Assembly: GCA_002747035.1 (NCBI GenBank)
Contig: PDRZ01000021.1
Location: 46,657 to 110,656, forward strand
Length of the DNA: 64,000 nucleotides
Direction: 5' to 3'
DNA from: Rhodobacterales bacterium
Lineage (GTDB): Bacteria; Pseudomonadota; Alphaproteobacteria; Rhodobacterales; Rhodobacteraceae
Shown here: positions 1-9,900 of the stretch, in pieces
How the letters are laid out: the number at the start of each line of letters is the position of its first letter
Numbering within the stretch: position 1 is the stretch's first letter
Made by a program: the position numbers and the translations under genes
Notes under the pieces: generated by a model
Told to the model about the DNA's origin: nothing
What the model saw: only the letters and a program-made list of their open reading frames with translations
Databases searched by the model: none

Positions 1-978
1 CCGGCGCCCGATGCGGCCACCCGCCCCGAAGGGCGTGCGATGCAGAGGGTGGCCCAGATCACAACCCGGCGGCCTTCGCCCCTGATGCGGTGGTTCTGGG
101 CGCTTCTGGCGGCGCTGTTGGGGGCGATACTGTCGGTGTCCGCCTGGGATTTCGCTACCGGGCTGATCGCGCGGATGCCGGTTTTGGGCTATGCGGTCAC
201 GGCGCTTATTGCCCTGTTCCTGTTGGTGCTTCTGGCAATCGGATTGCGCGAATTGGCCGGGTTCGCCCGCCTGCGCCGCATGGACCGGGTGCATCGCGCC
301 GCAGCCGAGGCGCTGGAAAACGAAGACCTGACCAGCGCCAAATCCGTGGCGGCCCGGATCGACGGGCTTTACCGGGGCCGGGACGAGCTGAACTGGGCCC
401 GTGCCCGGGTCAGGGAGCGCGCGGGCGAACAGTTTGATGCGGCCACCCTGCTTGGACTGGTCGAGGCCGAACTGATCGCCCCATTGGACAAGGCTGCGAT
501 AGCCGAGGTCGAAACCGCGGCGCGGCAGGTGGCGACCGTCACCGCGCTTGTCCCGCTGGCGCTGGCCGATGTGGTGGCCGCGCTGACTTCGAACCTGCGC
601 ATGATCCGGCGGATTGCCGAGGTCTATGGCGGTCGGTCGGGAAGCCTTGGAAGCTGGCGGCTGGTGCGCGCGGTGATGACCCACCTTGTGGCAACCGGGG
701 CCGTGGCGGTGGGCGATGACATGCTCGGGTCCCTTGCCGGGGGCGGGGTGCTGGGCAAGATTTCGCGCCGCTTTGGCGAAGGCGTGGTAAACGGTGCCCT
801 GACCGCGCGCGTCGGGGTTGCCGCCATCGAGGTCTGTCGCCCCCTGCCATTCAACCAGGTTGAAAAACCGTCGGTTACGGCGCTTGTGGGCCGGGCCCTG
901 TCGGGCCTCTTTGGTGGCAGTTTTGGCGGCGGCAAAGACGCCAGGAATGACAAGGGCGGCGAGGCACAGCAGGGATGA
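1..978 (+). CDS. YcjF/TIGR01620-type membrane protein, 5' end outside window
   Basis: The reading frame is already open at base 1, so the true start probably lies upstream; an internal ATG occurs at base 40. About 325 residues are visible. Two hydrophobic segments (roughly residues 35-75 of the visible part) are followed by a charged helical stretch and then a C-terminal domain with a small-residue-rich helix and GGVLGKISRRFGEG. This arrangement is that of the YcjF/TIGR01620 (DUF697-containing) inner-membrane family, which usually sits next to a YcjX-type GTPase. The function of the family is not established. It overlaps the next gene by four bases (ATGA), suggesting cotranscription. Family placement is from overall pattern. 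Confidence 0.7.
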   Translation, partial: PAPDAATRPEGRAMQRVAQITTRRPSPLMRWFWALLAALLGAILSVSAWDFATGLIARMPVLGYAVTALIALFLLVLLAIGLRELAGFARLRRMDRVHRAAAEALENEDLTSAKSVAARIDGLYRGRDELNWARARVRERAGEQFDAATLLGLVEAELIAPLDKAAIAEVETAARQVATVTALVPLALADVVAALTSNLRMIRRIAEVYGGRSGSLGSWRLVRAVMTHLVATGAVAVGDDMLGSLAGGGVLGKISRRFGEGVVNGALTARVGVAAIEVCRPLPFNQVEKPSVTALVGRALSGLFGGSFGGGKDARNDKGGEAQQG

Positions 979-2273
979 GCCGCGTTCTCGTCCTTGGGGC
1001 CTATGGGCTGATCGGGGCCGGGGTGGCACAGGCGCTCGCCCGCGCGGGGCATCACGTCACCGGCTTTGGACGCTCGGCGGTTTCGGCCGCGGCTGTGGCC
1101 GGGGTTGCGACCTGGCGGCTGGGTGATCTGCGCGACATGACCGCGCCGGAACGCTGGCAAACGGTGCTCGCGGGGGTGGATATCGTGGTGAACTGTGCCG
1201 GTGCCCTTCAGGACGGCCCCGAGGATGACCTGACCCTTGTGCATGACACGGCGATTGACGCGCTGGCCCGCGCCTGTGCGGCGGCGGGTGTCGGAGTGGT
1301 GCAGGTCTCTGCCGCCGGGGCCTCCGCTGATGCATCCACCCTGTTCATGCGCTCCAAGTTCGCGGGGGATCAGGCCGTGATCCGATCGGGCGCGCCGCAT
1401 TGGATTTTACGCCCCGGTCTTGTGATCGCACCCACCGCCTATGGCGGCACGGCGTTGCTTAGAATGCTGGCGGCTGTGCCGCTGGTGCAACCCGTGGCGC
1501 TGGGCGATACCCGGATTCAGACCATCGGGCTTGGCGATCTTGCCGATGCAGTGGTGCAATGTGTTGCGGGGTATATCCCTTCGGGAACCGTGGCCGATCT
1601 GGTCGCGGATGAGGTGCTGACCCTTCGCGAATTGCTGCGCGACATCCGGGGTTGGCTGGGCTTTGCGCCTGCCCGGGCCGAGGTGAACCTGCCGGGCTGG
1701 CTCCTCTCTTCGGTGGCAACCTGTGCCGACTTTCTGGGGCGGCTGGGGTGGCGTTCCCCGCTGCGTCGCACCGCGCTGGACGTGCTGAAACAGGGCGTGA
1801 CGGCTGAGTCCGGCCAATGGCGCGCCGCCGGAGGGGCGGCATTGGCCCCCCTGCGGGATACCCTGCATAGCTGCCCGGCGCGCGCCGAAGACCGGCTTGC
1901 CGCACGTATGTCGCTGCTTATGCCTGTGGTGGTGGCCACGCTCGTGGTGTTCTGGCTGACCTCAGGGGTCATCGGGCTGGTTTCCCTTGGGGGAGCGAGC
2001 CGCGTTCTGACCGAAACCGGCTGGCCCTTTGCCCTCGCCGCCCTGTCGGTCGGGGTCTGGAGCCTTGTTGACATTGCGCTCGCCCTCCTTCTGGCGTGGC
2101 GTAAAACCGCACGGCTGGCGGTGCCTGGCATGATCGCCACGGCGCTGTTCTATCTGGTCGCGGCCACGCTGTTTACCCCGGCGCTCTGGCTTGATCCCCT
2201 TGGCCCGCTGGTCAAGATCCTGCCTGCGGCTGTTCTGGCGCTTGTGGCCCTGCCGATGCTGGCGAAACGGTGA
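975..2273 (+). CDS. SDR-type NAD(P)-binding protein with C-terminal DoxX-like membrane domain
   Basis: The protein has 432 residues. The N-terminus carries a Rossmann motif (VLGAYGLIGAGVAQAL) of the extended/atypical SDR (NAD-dependent epimerase-like, NmrA-like) type, running to about residue 290. The last ~120 residues hold about four hydrophobic segments resembling the DoxX-like domain that is fused to SDR proteins in many proteobacteria. No classical YxxxK motif is obvious, so enzymatic activity is uncertain. The start overlaps the upstream stop (ATGA), and the stop overlaps the start of the next membrane protein, giving a tight three-gene operon. The substrate cannot be read from sequence. 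Confidence 0.75.
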   Translation: MSRVLVLGAYGLIGAGVAQALARAGHHVTGFGRSAVSAAAVAGVATWRLGDLRDMTAPERWQTVLAGVDIVVNCAGALQDGPEDDLTLVHDTAIDALARACAAAGVGVVQVSAAGASADASTLFMRSKFAGDQAVIRSGAPHWILRPGLVIAPTAYGGTALLRMLAAVPLVQPVALGDTRIQTIGLGDLADAVVQCVAGYIPSGTVADLVADEVLTLRELLRDIRGWLGFAPARAEVNLPGWLLSSVATCADFLGRLGWRSPLRRTALDVLKQGVTAESGQWRAAGGAALAPLRDTLHSCPARAEDRLAARMSLLMPVVVATLVVFWLTSGVIGLVSLGGASRVLTETGWPFALAALSVGVWSLVDIALALLLAWRKTARLAVPGMIATALFYLVAATLFTPALWLDPLGPLVKILPAAVLALVALPMLAKR

Positions 2274-2752
2274 TGTATCTGGTTGATATCCTGCGTTGGT
2301 TGCACGTGATCGGCGCGACGGTGTTGTTTGGCACCGGGGCGGGCATCGCTTTTTTCATGCTGATGGCCCATCGCACCCGCGACGCGGCGCTGATTGCGCA
2401 TACGGCGGGGGTGGTGGTGCTGGCCGATACCGTGTTTACCGCCACGGCGGTGGTGGCCCAGCCACTCACCGGGTGGGCGCTGGCGCATCATCTGGGCTGG
2501 GACCTGACCGAGGGCTGGATTCTCCTGTCGCTGCTGCTTTACGGGGTGGCGGGCATGTTCTGGTTGCCTGTGGTGTGGCTCCAACTGCGGATGCGCGATC
2601 TGGCCCGTCAGGCGGCGGATGCGGGCACGCCGTTGCCGCGCCGCTATGACCGGCTGTTCCGGGTCTGGTTCGCCTTTGGTTTTCCGGCCTTTTTTGCGGT
2701 GATGACGATCCTGTGGCTGATGCTGGTGCGGCCCGATATTACGCTTTGGTAG
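2273..2752 (+). CDS. DUF2269-type integral membrane protein
   Basis: This is a 159-residue protein with four predicted membrane segments, an N-terminal LRWLHVIGA motif and a conserved histidine in the first helix, matching the DUF2269 family of small inner-membrane proteins. A GTG three bases upstream could also serve as start; the ATG at 2273 was chosen because it gives a classic TGATG stop/start overlap with the preceding SDR/DoxX gene. DUF2269 proteins often follow such SDR fusions, so the two probably work together, but the biochemical role is unknown. Confidence 0.7.
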   Translation: MYLVDILRWLHVIGATVLFGTGAGIAFFMLMAHRTRDAALIAHTAGVVVLADTVFTATAVVAQPLTGWALAHHLGWDLTEGWILLSLLLYGVAGMFWLPVVWLQLRMRDLARQAADAGTPLPRRYDRLFRVWFAFGFPAFFAVMTILWLMLVRPDITLW

Positions 2753-2821
2753 GGGCGCGGCGGCAGGGGCGCGGCCCTGATTACCTTGCGCTGGGTCGGT
2801 CCGACCCCCTAATGTTCCCCC

Positions 2822-3688
2822 ATGGATTCGGCTTTGACATGGCATGACGCACGTTCCCTTCTGCAATGGCAGATCGAACTGGGAGTCATAGAGGCGATCG
2901 GGGAAGACCCGATCAACCGCTATGATTTGCCCACGGAGGACCCGTGGAAACCGGGAAAAGCCGCCGGGGCGGGGCGTTCGCCCAGATCGGCCTCCAGATC
3001 GCTCGCCGGGGCAACCATGGCGCCGGGGTCCGCCAAACCGACCGCTCCTGTCGGCACGGTACAGGCCAAACCCGACACCCCCAACAGGGACGCCATAGAT
3101 TCGGCCAGAATGCTGGCAAAACAGGCGAGCAGCCTGGCGTCGCTGCGCACGGCGCTTGAATCCTATGAACATTGCGACCTGAAACGCGGCGCGCGCAGCC
3201 TTGTCTTTGCCGATGGACAGCCCCGGGCCCGGGTCATGATCATCGGCGAAGCGCCGGGACGGGACGAAGACCGCATGGGCAAACCTTTCGTGGGCCTCGC
3301 CGGACAGCTTCTGGACAAGATGTTTGCGGCCATTGGAATGGGGCGCGATCATGAAACCGCGCCGGTTTATATCACCAACGTCCTGCCCTGGCGTCCGCCG
3401 CAAAACCGAGACCCCCGGCCCGATGAAATTGCCATGCTGTTGCCGTTTCTTGAACGGCATGTCGAGCTTGTGGCACCGGAGTTGATCGTGCTGATGGGCA
3501 ATTCCGCCTGCCGCGCGGCGCTGGGTAAACAGGGGATCACCCGGTTGCGGGGCCAATGGGGCACGGCCTTTGGTCGCCCTGCCTTGCCCATGTTCCACCC
3601 GGCTTTCCTGCTGCGTACACCTCTGGCGAAACGCGACGCCTGGGCGGATTTGCTAAGCCTCCGGGCCAAGCTGGACGCGCCCGGATGA
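2822..3688 (+). CDS. Uracil-DNA glycosylase, family-4-like without Fe-S ligands
   Basis: The 288-residue protein contains the UDG superfamily signatures: motif A GEAPGRDED (about residue 142) and motif B MFHPAFLLR near the C-terminus. It would remove uracil from DNA as the first step of base excision repair. Family 4 enzymes bind a 4Fe-4S cluster through four cysteines; here only one aligned cysteine remains (YEHCDLKR), the NVVKC-type segment reads NVLPW, and the later ligand is a leucine. It therefore belongs to the cluster-less alphaproteobacterial group of family-4-like enzymes. A ~60-residue low-complexity linker rich in Pro, Ala and Ser precedes the catalytic domain. It overlaps the next gene by four bases. 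Confidence 0.85.
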   Translation: MDSALTWHDARSLLQWQIELGVIEAIGEDPINRYDLPTEDPWKPGKAAGAGRSPRSASRSLAGATMAPGSAKPTAPVGTVQAKPDTPNRDAIDSARMLAKQASSLASLRTALESYEHCDLKRGARSLVFADGQPRARVMIIGEAPGRDEDRMGKPFVGLAGQLLDKMFAAIGMGRDHETAPVYITNVLPWRPPQNRDPRPDEIAMLLPFLERHVELVAPELIVLMGNSACRAALGKQGITRLRGQWGTAFGRPALPMFHPAFLLRTPLAKRDAWADLLSLRAKLDAPG

Positions 3689-4284
3689 GCCGGGCGTTGT
3701 CTGCCCTCGCGCTTGCCCTGCCGCTTGGCCGGGCCGTTGCTTTTGCTGTGGCTTTTGTCCTCCCGGCGACCGCCAATGATTATGGCGCGCTGTTTCGGGA
3801 TCACGCGGCCCAGGTGCAACAGCCCACCCCCGACACCCGCGTGCTTGAGCTGCCCGGCCCGGTGGTTGTGACCGAACACCGCCGGAATGGAACGCAGACC
3901 TATACCGCGGCGGATCAAACCGGGCTGGGGGCCGTGGCGTGCTATTATCACGTGCTGGTTGACGCGGTGGTGGCCGCCGGGCTGTGCGACACCCTTCTGA
4001 CCGGCGAGGAACAACACCTGCTGGATCAACGCCTGTTGCGCGTCTCGGGCTTTATCGCTGATAATTCCTATCCGCCGATGCCGGAGCAGGCGATGTTCGA
4101 CCGGCTCCTGCAAGACATTGAAAACAAACGTCAGGCATGGAAGACCTGCCCCTTGTCCGGCACCTCGGGGCAAGACGCGATGCGCATTGAATTCATGCGC
4201 AACCTGTCCCGGCCTGCGGTCGGTGCGGCGCTGGAACGTGCCTTGTCAAAACCGCGCTTGCCGGTGATGAACCCCTGTCTCTGA
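3685..4284 (+). CDS. Exported protein of unknown function
   Basis: The 199-residue product begins with a hydrophobic signal-like segment (residues 3-30) ending near ATA-ND, so it is probably periplasmic. I do not recognise a family. It contains four cysteines in the mature part (around ACYYH, AGLCD, KTCPL and NPCL), which could form two disulfides. The start at 3685 was chosen because it overlaps the UDG stop as ATGA and directly opens the signal peptide; an in-frame ATG far upstream would run through the UDG gene. The last codons and the stop lie in a three-fold 12-base tandem repeat (4274-4309). Confidence 0.6.
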   Translation: MSRALSALALALPLGRAVAFAVAFVLPATANDYGALFRDHAAQVQQPTPDTRVLELPGPVVVTEHRRNGTQTYTAADQTGLGAVACYYHVLVDAVVAAGLCDTLLTGEEQHLLDQRLLRVSGFIADNSYPPMPEQAMFDRLLQDIENKRQAWKTCPLSGTSGQDAMRIEFMRNLSRPAVGAALERALSKPRLPVMNPCL

Positions 4285-4309
4285 ACCTGTCTCTGAACCT
4301 GTTTTTGAA
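4274..4309 (+). repeat. 12-base tandem repeat, three copies, over a stop codon
   Basis: Three consecutive 12-base units read CCTGTCTCTGAA, CCTGTCTCTGAA and CCTGTTTTTGAA. The stop codon of the upstream gene is the TGA of the first unit, and the other units repeat it out of need. moaB starts 18 bases further on. It looks like a local slippage duplication. Confidence 0.85.
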
Positions 4310-4327
4310 TATGCAAAGGACCCTGTC

Positions 4328-4870
4328 GTGACCCGCCTGGATGAAACCAAAACCTTCCTGCCCGTTCGGATTGCCGTGCTGACCGTCAGCGACAGCCGAA
4401 CCCTGTCCGAAGACCGTTCCGGCGACACGCTTGTCGCGCGGATTCGGGCGGCGGGGCATATTCTGGCGGATCGCCGGATCGTGACCGATGACCGCGCCGA
4501 TATTGCCGCGCATCTGCGCGACTGGATCGCGAACCAGGAGGTGGACGTGGTGATTTCAACCGGGGGCACTGGGTTGACCGGGCGGGACGTCACCGTCGAG
4601 GCCCATCGCGATGTCTATGAAAAGGAAATCGAAGCCTTTTCGACCGTTTTCACCATTGTCAGCATGAAGAAAATCGGCACCAGCGCAGTGCAAAGCCGCG
4701 CCACGGGCGGGGTGGCGGGCGGCACCTATCTTTTCGCGCTTCCGGGAAGCCCGGGGGCGTGCAAGGATGCCTGGGATGAGATCCTCGTGCATCAGTTGGA
4801 TTACCGTCACAACCCCTGTAACTTTGTCGAAATCATGCCGCGGCTTGATGAGCATCTGAGGCGGAAATGA
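4328..4870 (+). CDS. moaB: Molybdenum cofactor biosynthesis protein MoaB
   Basis: The 180-residue protein has the MogA/MoaB fold signatures: VLTVSDSR near the N-terminus, STGGTGLTGRDVT (about residues 77-89) and FALPGSPGACKDAWDEIL near the C-terminus. MoaB/MogA proteins adenylylate molybdopterin so that MoeA can insert molybdate. It starts with GTG at 4328; the ATG of a shorter form would remove the first conserved strand. The partner genes mobA, mobB, moeA and fdhD lie far away at 51.5-55.4 kb of the window. It overlaps the following NUDIX gene by four bases. Confidence 0.92.
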   Translation: MTRLDETKTFLPVRIAVLTVSDSRTLSEDRSGDTLVARIRAAGHILADRRIVTDDRADIAAHLRDWIANQEVDVVISTGGTGLTGRDVTVEAHRDVYEKEIEAFSTVFTIVSMKKIGTSAVQSRATGGVAGGTYLFALPGSPGACKDAWDEILVHQLDYRHNPCNFVEIMPRLDEHLRRK

Positions 4871-5307
4871 CCACCGCGTTTCATCCTCTGGACCCGCTGC
4901 CCGGCACGATCCGCTGGCGCGGGGCCTGCGTATTGGTACGCGATGCACAGGGCCGTGCCCTGATGCAGCTGCGCGACGACATCCCCGGTATTGCCGCGCC
5001 GGGCCAATGGTCGCTGTTTGGCGGCGGGGTGGAGCCGGGCGAGGACCTGCTTGATGGGGCGCTGCGCGAGTTTCACGAAGAAACCGGGATTGCGCTGGCC
5101 CCCTCTGATCTGACCCCTTTGTGTTGTTTTCCAAGTCAGGCCAGACCGGACGGGGCGATCTATGTCTTTCGCTGTGCCCGGCTGTTGGTGCCCGGTGATA
5201 TGCGCCTGTCCGAAGGGGCCGGTTTTGCCTTCCTGACCGCGCGGCAGCTTGAACATTTCAACCTTATTCCTAACTTTCAAAGAATGTTCACCTCATTCCT
5301 GTCGTGA
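4867..5307 (+). CDS. NUDIX hydrolase
   Basis: The 146-residue protein carries a NUDIX box starting around GGGVEPGEDLLDGALREFHEE (residues 55-75), with the catalytic REFHEET helix complete. Such enzymes hydrolyse a nucleoside diphosphate linked to another group, using Mg2+; the substrate cannot be told. It starts in the ATGA overlap with moaB and is the last gene before the repeat-rich gap preceding the RND efflux operon. Confidence 0.85.
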   Translation: MTTAFHPLDPLPGTIRWRGACVLVRDAQGRALMQLRDDIPGIAAPGQWSLFGGGVEPGEDLLDGALREFHEETGIALAPSDLTPLCCFPSQARPDGAIYVFRCARLLVPGDMRLSEGAGFAFLTARQLEHFNLIPNFQRMFTSFLS

Positions 5308-5317
5308 TCGGTGTCTG

Positions 5318-5395
5318 GACAAAAAACGAGACAAAAAACGAGACAGAAAACGAGAAAGAAAAACAGCGACGGAAAAAACAGCGACGGAAACCGGC
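5318..5395 (+). repeat. A-rich tandem repeats upstream of RND efflux genes
   Basis: Four 12-base units (GACAAAAAACGA twice, then two variants) occupy 5318-5365, followed by two 15-base units beginning GCGACGGAAA (5366-5395). The plus strand is almost pure purine with repeated A-tracts. It lies in the 137-base gap between the NUDIX gene and the efflux adaptor gene, about 50 bases before its start, where it may influence DNA bending or expression. Confidence 0.85.
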
Positions 5396-5444
5396 GACTG
5401 ATGCGTATCGGGTCTGTGTCGGCCCTGATGGAAAAGGAAGTTGA

Positions 5445-6911
5445 ATGCGTTTTTTACGGCAAAGTCTGACGGGCTTGTTTCTGCTTGCGGTGACCGTGGC
5501 AGTGCTCGCCTATGCCGGACTGACCATCAAGAGCGCGGTGCAGGATCGAATGGCACGCGAAGCCCGTGCCGTTGCGCCGAAAGAACGGGTTTTTGTTGTC
5601 AACGTGGTCGCGGCGCACCCGGGGGATCAAACCCCGGTGCTTGAGGCGTTTGGCGAGGTTTCAAGCCGCCGCATTCTGGATATCCGCGCCGCCAGCGGGG
5701 GCGAGGTGGTCTTCCTGTCGCCAAACTTCGTGGACGGTGGACAGGTGCGCGCCGGGGATCTTTTGGTGGGTATTGACCCGGCGGATGCAAAATCCGCATT
5801 GGACCGCGCCCAGAGCGAGCTTCTGGACGCTGAAAATGAAACCCGCGATGCCGGACGTGCGCTGGGCCTTGCCCGGGACGAACTGACGGCAGCCCAGGAA
5901 CAGGCAGACCTGCGCGAACGCGCCTTCCAGCGCCAGATGGATCTGAAAAAACGCGGCGTGGGCACCGAGGCGGCTGTGGAAACGGCCGAACTCGCGGCCT
6001 CGACCGCGCGCGGTGCGGTGTTGTCGCGGCGTCAGGCCATTGCCCAGGGTCAGACCCGGCAGGATCAGGCGGATACCCGGCTGAGGCGCGCGAGAATCGC
6101 GCTGGCCGAGGCACAGCGGCGATTGGAAGACACCGAAATCCGGGCCGAATTCGACGGGACGCTGACCGAGGTGGCGGTGGTCGAAGGGGGCCTTGTCTCT
6201 GCTGGTGAACGGCTTGGACAGGTGGTGGATGGCAATTCGCTTGAGGTGGCGTTCCGCGTCTCGACCCATGCCTATGTGCGTCTGTTGGACGAGAACGGCG
6301 ACCTGACCTCTGCGCCGGTTCGGGTGGTGCTGGATGCGCTGGGGTTGGAACTGGTCTCTTCCGGGCAACTGGATCGGGCCAGCGCGGCGGTGGGCGAAGG
6401 TCAGTCAGGGCGACTTGTCTTTGCCACGCTGGACCGGGTGCGGGGCCTGAAGCCCGGCGATTTCGTGAAGGTGGAAATCGAGGAAAGCCCGATTGCCAAC
6501 GCCTTCCGCCTGCCGGCCTCTGCGTTGGGCGCGGATGGCGAGGTGCTGGTGCTGGGCGATCAGGACCGGCTGGAACGCAAATCGGTCAACCTGCTGCGCC
6601 GTCAGGGGAACGAGGTGCTGGTGCGCGCCACCGACCTGGCAGGGCGCGAGGTGGTTGCGTCCCGCTCGCCCTTGCTGGGCACCGGGATCAGGGTGAAACC
6701 CGTGCGCACATCCGCCAACACCTTGGCCAGCGCCGGACAGGGCGCACAGATGATTGAACTGACCCCCGAACGACGTGCCCGGCTGATCGCCTTTATCGAG
6801 AAGAACAGAAACCTGCCCGATGCGGCCCGAAATCGTATCCTGAAATCTCTGGAAAACCCCAAGGTGCCCGCGCGGCTGATCTCCCGGATCGAAAGCCGAA
6901 TGGGAGGGTGA
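5445..6911 (+). CDS. RND efflux periplasmic adaptor (HlyD/AcrA family)
   Basis: The 488-residue protein has an N-terminal membrane anchor (residues 6-28), a lipoyl/barrel-sandwich region (ASGGEVVFLSPNFVDGGQVRAGD), a long alpha-helical hairpin rich in Ala, Glu, Arg and Gln (about 110-220), the second lipoyl half (FDGTLTEVAVVEGG) and a beta-barrel/membrane-proximal region. It would link the inner-membrane RND pump encoded next to an outer-membrane channel. An RBS (GGAAG) lies six bases before the ATG. It ends within the RBS of the permease gene. The C-terminal extension of ~70 residues is longer than in typical adaptors. Confidence 0.88.
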   Translation: MRFLRQSLTGLFLLAVTVAVLAYAGLTIKSAVQDRMAREARAVAPKERVFVVNVVAAHPGDQTPVLEAFGEVSSRRILDIRAASGGEVVFLSPNFVDGGQVRAGDLLVGIDPADAKSALDRAQSELLDAENETRDAGRALGLARDELTAAQEQADLRERAFQRQMDLKKRGVGTEAAVETAELAASTARGAVLSRRQAIAQGQTRQDQADTRLRRARIALAEAQRRLEDTEIRAEFDGTLTEVAVVEGGLVSAGERLGQVVDGNSLEVAFRVSTHAYVRLLDENGDLTSAPVRVVLDALGLELVSSGQLDRASAAVGEGQSGRLVFATLDRVRGLKPGDFVKVEIEESPIANAFRLPASALGADGEVLVLGDQDRLERKSVNLLRRQGNEVLVRATDLAGREVVASRSPLLGTGIRVKPVRTSANTLASAGQGAQMIELTPERRARLIAFIEKNRNLPDAARNRILKSLENPKVPARLISRIESRMGG

Positions 6912-6916
6912 CGGCC

Positions 6917-9900
6917 ATGCGCAACCTTGGACCCGGTGGGGTGCTTTCCTATTTCACGCGCCACGCAACAGCGGCAAACCTGCTGCTGGTCGTGCTCTTG
7001 ATCCTTGGCCTTGCCGCCACGCCCGGAATGCGGGCCCAGTTTTTTCCGGATGTCATTGTCGACAATGTCAGCGTGACGGTGCTTTGGGACGGGGCAGGGG
7101 CCGAAGACGTGGATGCCGCGATTGTTCAGGTGCTGGAACCTGCATTGCTGGCGGTCGAAGGCGTAGAGCAAAGCAACAGCACGTCCCGCGAAGGGCGGGC
7201 CTCGATCAAACTTGATTTCGAACCGGGGTGGGACATGGCGCGCGCCGCCGATGATGTGCAATCCGCCGTGGATGCCGTCACCACCCTGCCCGAGGACAGC
7301 AAAGACCCCACGGTCCGGCGCGGCGCATGGCGTGATCGGGTCACTGACGTGGTGCTGACCGGACCCACGGATGTGGCGCAGCTTGGCCTTTTTGCGGATG
7401 AATTCGTCACCCGGCTGTTTGCTGCGGGGGTGACCCGCACCACCATCCGCGGCGTTGCCGCACCCCGCACCGTGATCGAAGTGCCCAGCCTTGGCTTGAT
7501 TGCCCATGACATCAGTTTTGCCCAGATCGCAGCGGCCATTGCCGCCGAGGTGGACGCCGATCCGGCGGGGGATGTCGAAGGGGCCAACAGCCGCGTGCGC
7601 ACGGGGGGTGAAAAACGCAGCCCGGATCAGATTGCCCGGATCGCCCTGCGCTTCAACGCGGATGGAAGCAAGCTGACGGTTGGCGATGTGGCCGTGGTGC
7701 GCCAAGAGGGGCCGGACCGCGATCGCAGCTACTTTGTCGGGACCGATCATGCCGTGTCGATCCGGGTTGACCGGTCGGCCCAGGGCGATGCGATTGATGT
7801 TCAGCACACGGTCGAAAACGTTGCCCGCGATATGCAGCTCACCCTGCCGGCGGGCACCGGGATCGAACTGATCCGCACCCGGGCCGAGGCGATCTCGGAC
7901 CGGCTCAACATCCTGCTCGACAACGGGCTGATGGGGCTTGGGCTTGTCCTTCTGCTGTTGTTTCTGTTTCTCAATGCGCGCACGGCGTTCTGGGTGGCTG
8001 CCGGTATTCCCGTCGCCATGCTTTCAACCATTGCGCTGATGTATGCCTTTGGCCTGACCATCAACATGATCTCACTTTTTGCGCTGATCATCACCCTTGG
8101 GATCGTGGTGGATGACGCCATCGTGGTCGGGGAACATGCCGATGCGCGCCACCGCAAGTTTCGCGAAAGCCCGACGGTTGCGGCGGAAATGGCGGCGCGG
8201 CGCATGGCCCTGCCGGTGTTTTCGGCGACCCTGACCACCGTGATTGCATTCTTTGGGCTGACCGTGATTTCCGGGCGGTTCGGGGACCTGATCGCCGATA
8301 TCCCCTTTACCGTGATTGCGGTGCTGACCGCGTCGCTGGTGGAATGTTTCCTGATCCTGCCCAACCACATGGCGCATTCCCTGCGCCATTCGATGAAGGA
8401 ACACTGGTATGATCTGCCCAGCCGCGTTGTAAACCGTGGCTTTGTCTGGCTGCGCGAAACCCTGTTTCGCCCGTTTGTGGGGTTTGTCATCCGGGCGCGC
8501 TACCCGGTGCTTGCGCTGGCGGTGCTGGTCCTGGCGGGGCAACTGTCGTTGTTTATCAGTGGCGAAGTCAAATGGCGCTTTTTCAACGCCCCGGAACGGG
8601 GCAGCGTGACCGGCAATTTCATCATGGCCCCAACTGCCACGCGCGCCGATTCGCTGGCGCAGATGCAGGAGATGCAGCGCGCCATCGAAGAGCTGGGCCG
8701 CGAATATGAAAAACGGTACGGGCGCAGCCCGATCAGCTATGTGATCGCTGAAATCGGGGGCAATACGGGCCGTGCGCTGGCCGGGGCCGATACCCGGGAT
8801 GGGGATCAGCTTGGCGGGATCGCCATCGAACTGATCGACGCCGATCTGCGCCCATATTCAAGCTTTGCCTTCGTGGCCGATCTTCAGGATCGCGTGGGCC
8901 ATCACCCGCTGGTTGAAACGCTCAGCTTCCGGGGCTGGCGTTCCGGGCCGGGGGGGGATGCGCTGGATGTGCAATTCTTCGGCGCTGACTCCGCCACGCT
9001 GAAAGCCGCTGCCGAAGCTTTGAAAACCGCCGTGTCCCGCTATCCCGAGGTCAGCGCGGTTGAGGATAACCTGAGCTACGACAAGGAAGAAATCCTGTTG
9101 GACCTGACCCCCCAGGGCAAGGCGCTGGGCTTTGTCATCGACGAGGTGGGGCGCGTGCTGCGACACCGGCTGAACGGGCTTGAGGCGGCGACCTATCCCG
9201 ACGGCCCGCGCACGGCGGAAATCCGGGTGGAACTGCCCGCCGGTGAAATGACTGCGAATTTCCTGGAACACAGCCAGATGCGGACGCCGGGCGGCCAATA
9301 TGTCCCGCTGGCGGATATCGTCAGCGTGACGAGGCGCGACGGGTTCTCCACCGTGCGGCGCGAAAACGGGCTGCGCGTGGTGTCGGTCACCGGCGACCTG
9401 TCCGAAGACGATCCGGCCCGCGCCGAAGAAATCACCCGCACATTGCGCACTGAAATCCTGCCCGAAATCGCCTCGGTTCATCAGGTCGACTGGCGCATGG
9501 CCGGGCTGGCGGAACAGGAGGAAAGCTTCCTCGCCGATGCGCGCCTGGGGCTGATGCTGTGCCTGAGCGGGATCTACCTTGTGCTGGCCTGGGTGTTTTC
9601 AAGCTGGACCCGCCCCATCGTGGTCATGGCGATCATTCCCTTCGGGCTGGTGGGCACGATCTATGGCCACTGGGTTTGGAATGTGCCGCTGAGCATGTTC
9701 ACCGTTGTGGGGCTATTGGGCATGATCGGGATCATCATCAATGACAGCATCGTTCTGGTGACCACGATCGACGAATATTCCGAAACCCGCGGGCTGATCC
9801 CGTCGATCATCGACGGCACCGTGGACCGGTTGCGTCCCGTCATGCTGACCACCCTGACCACGGTCATGGGGCTTGCGCCGCTGTTGTTTGAAACATCGCG

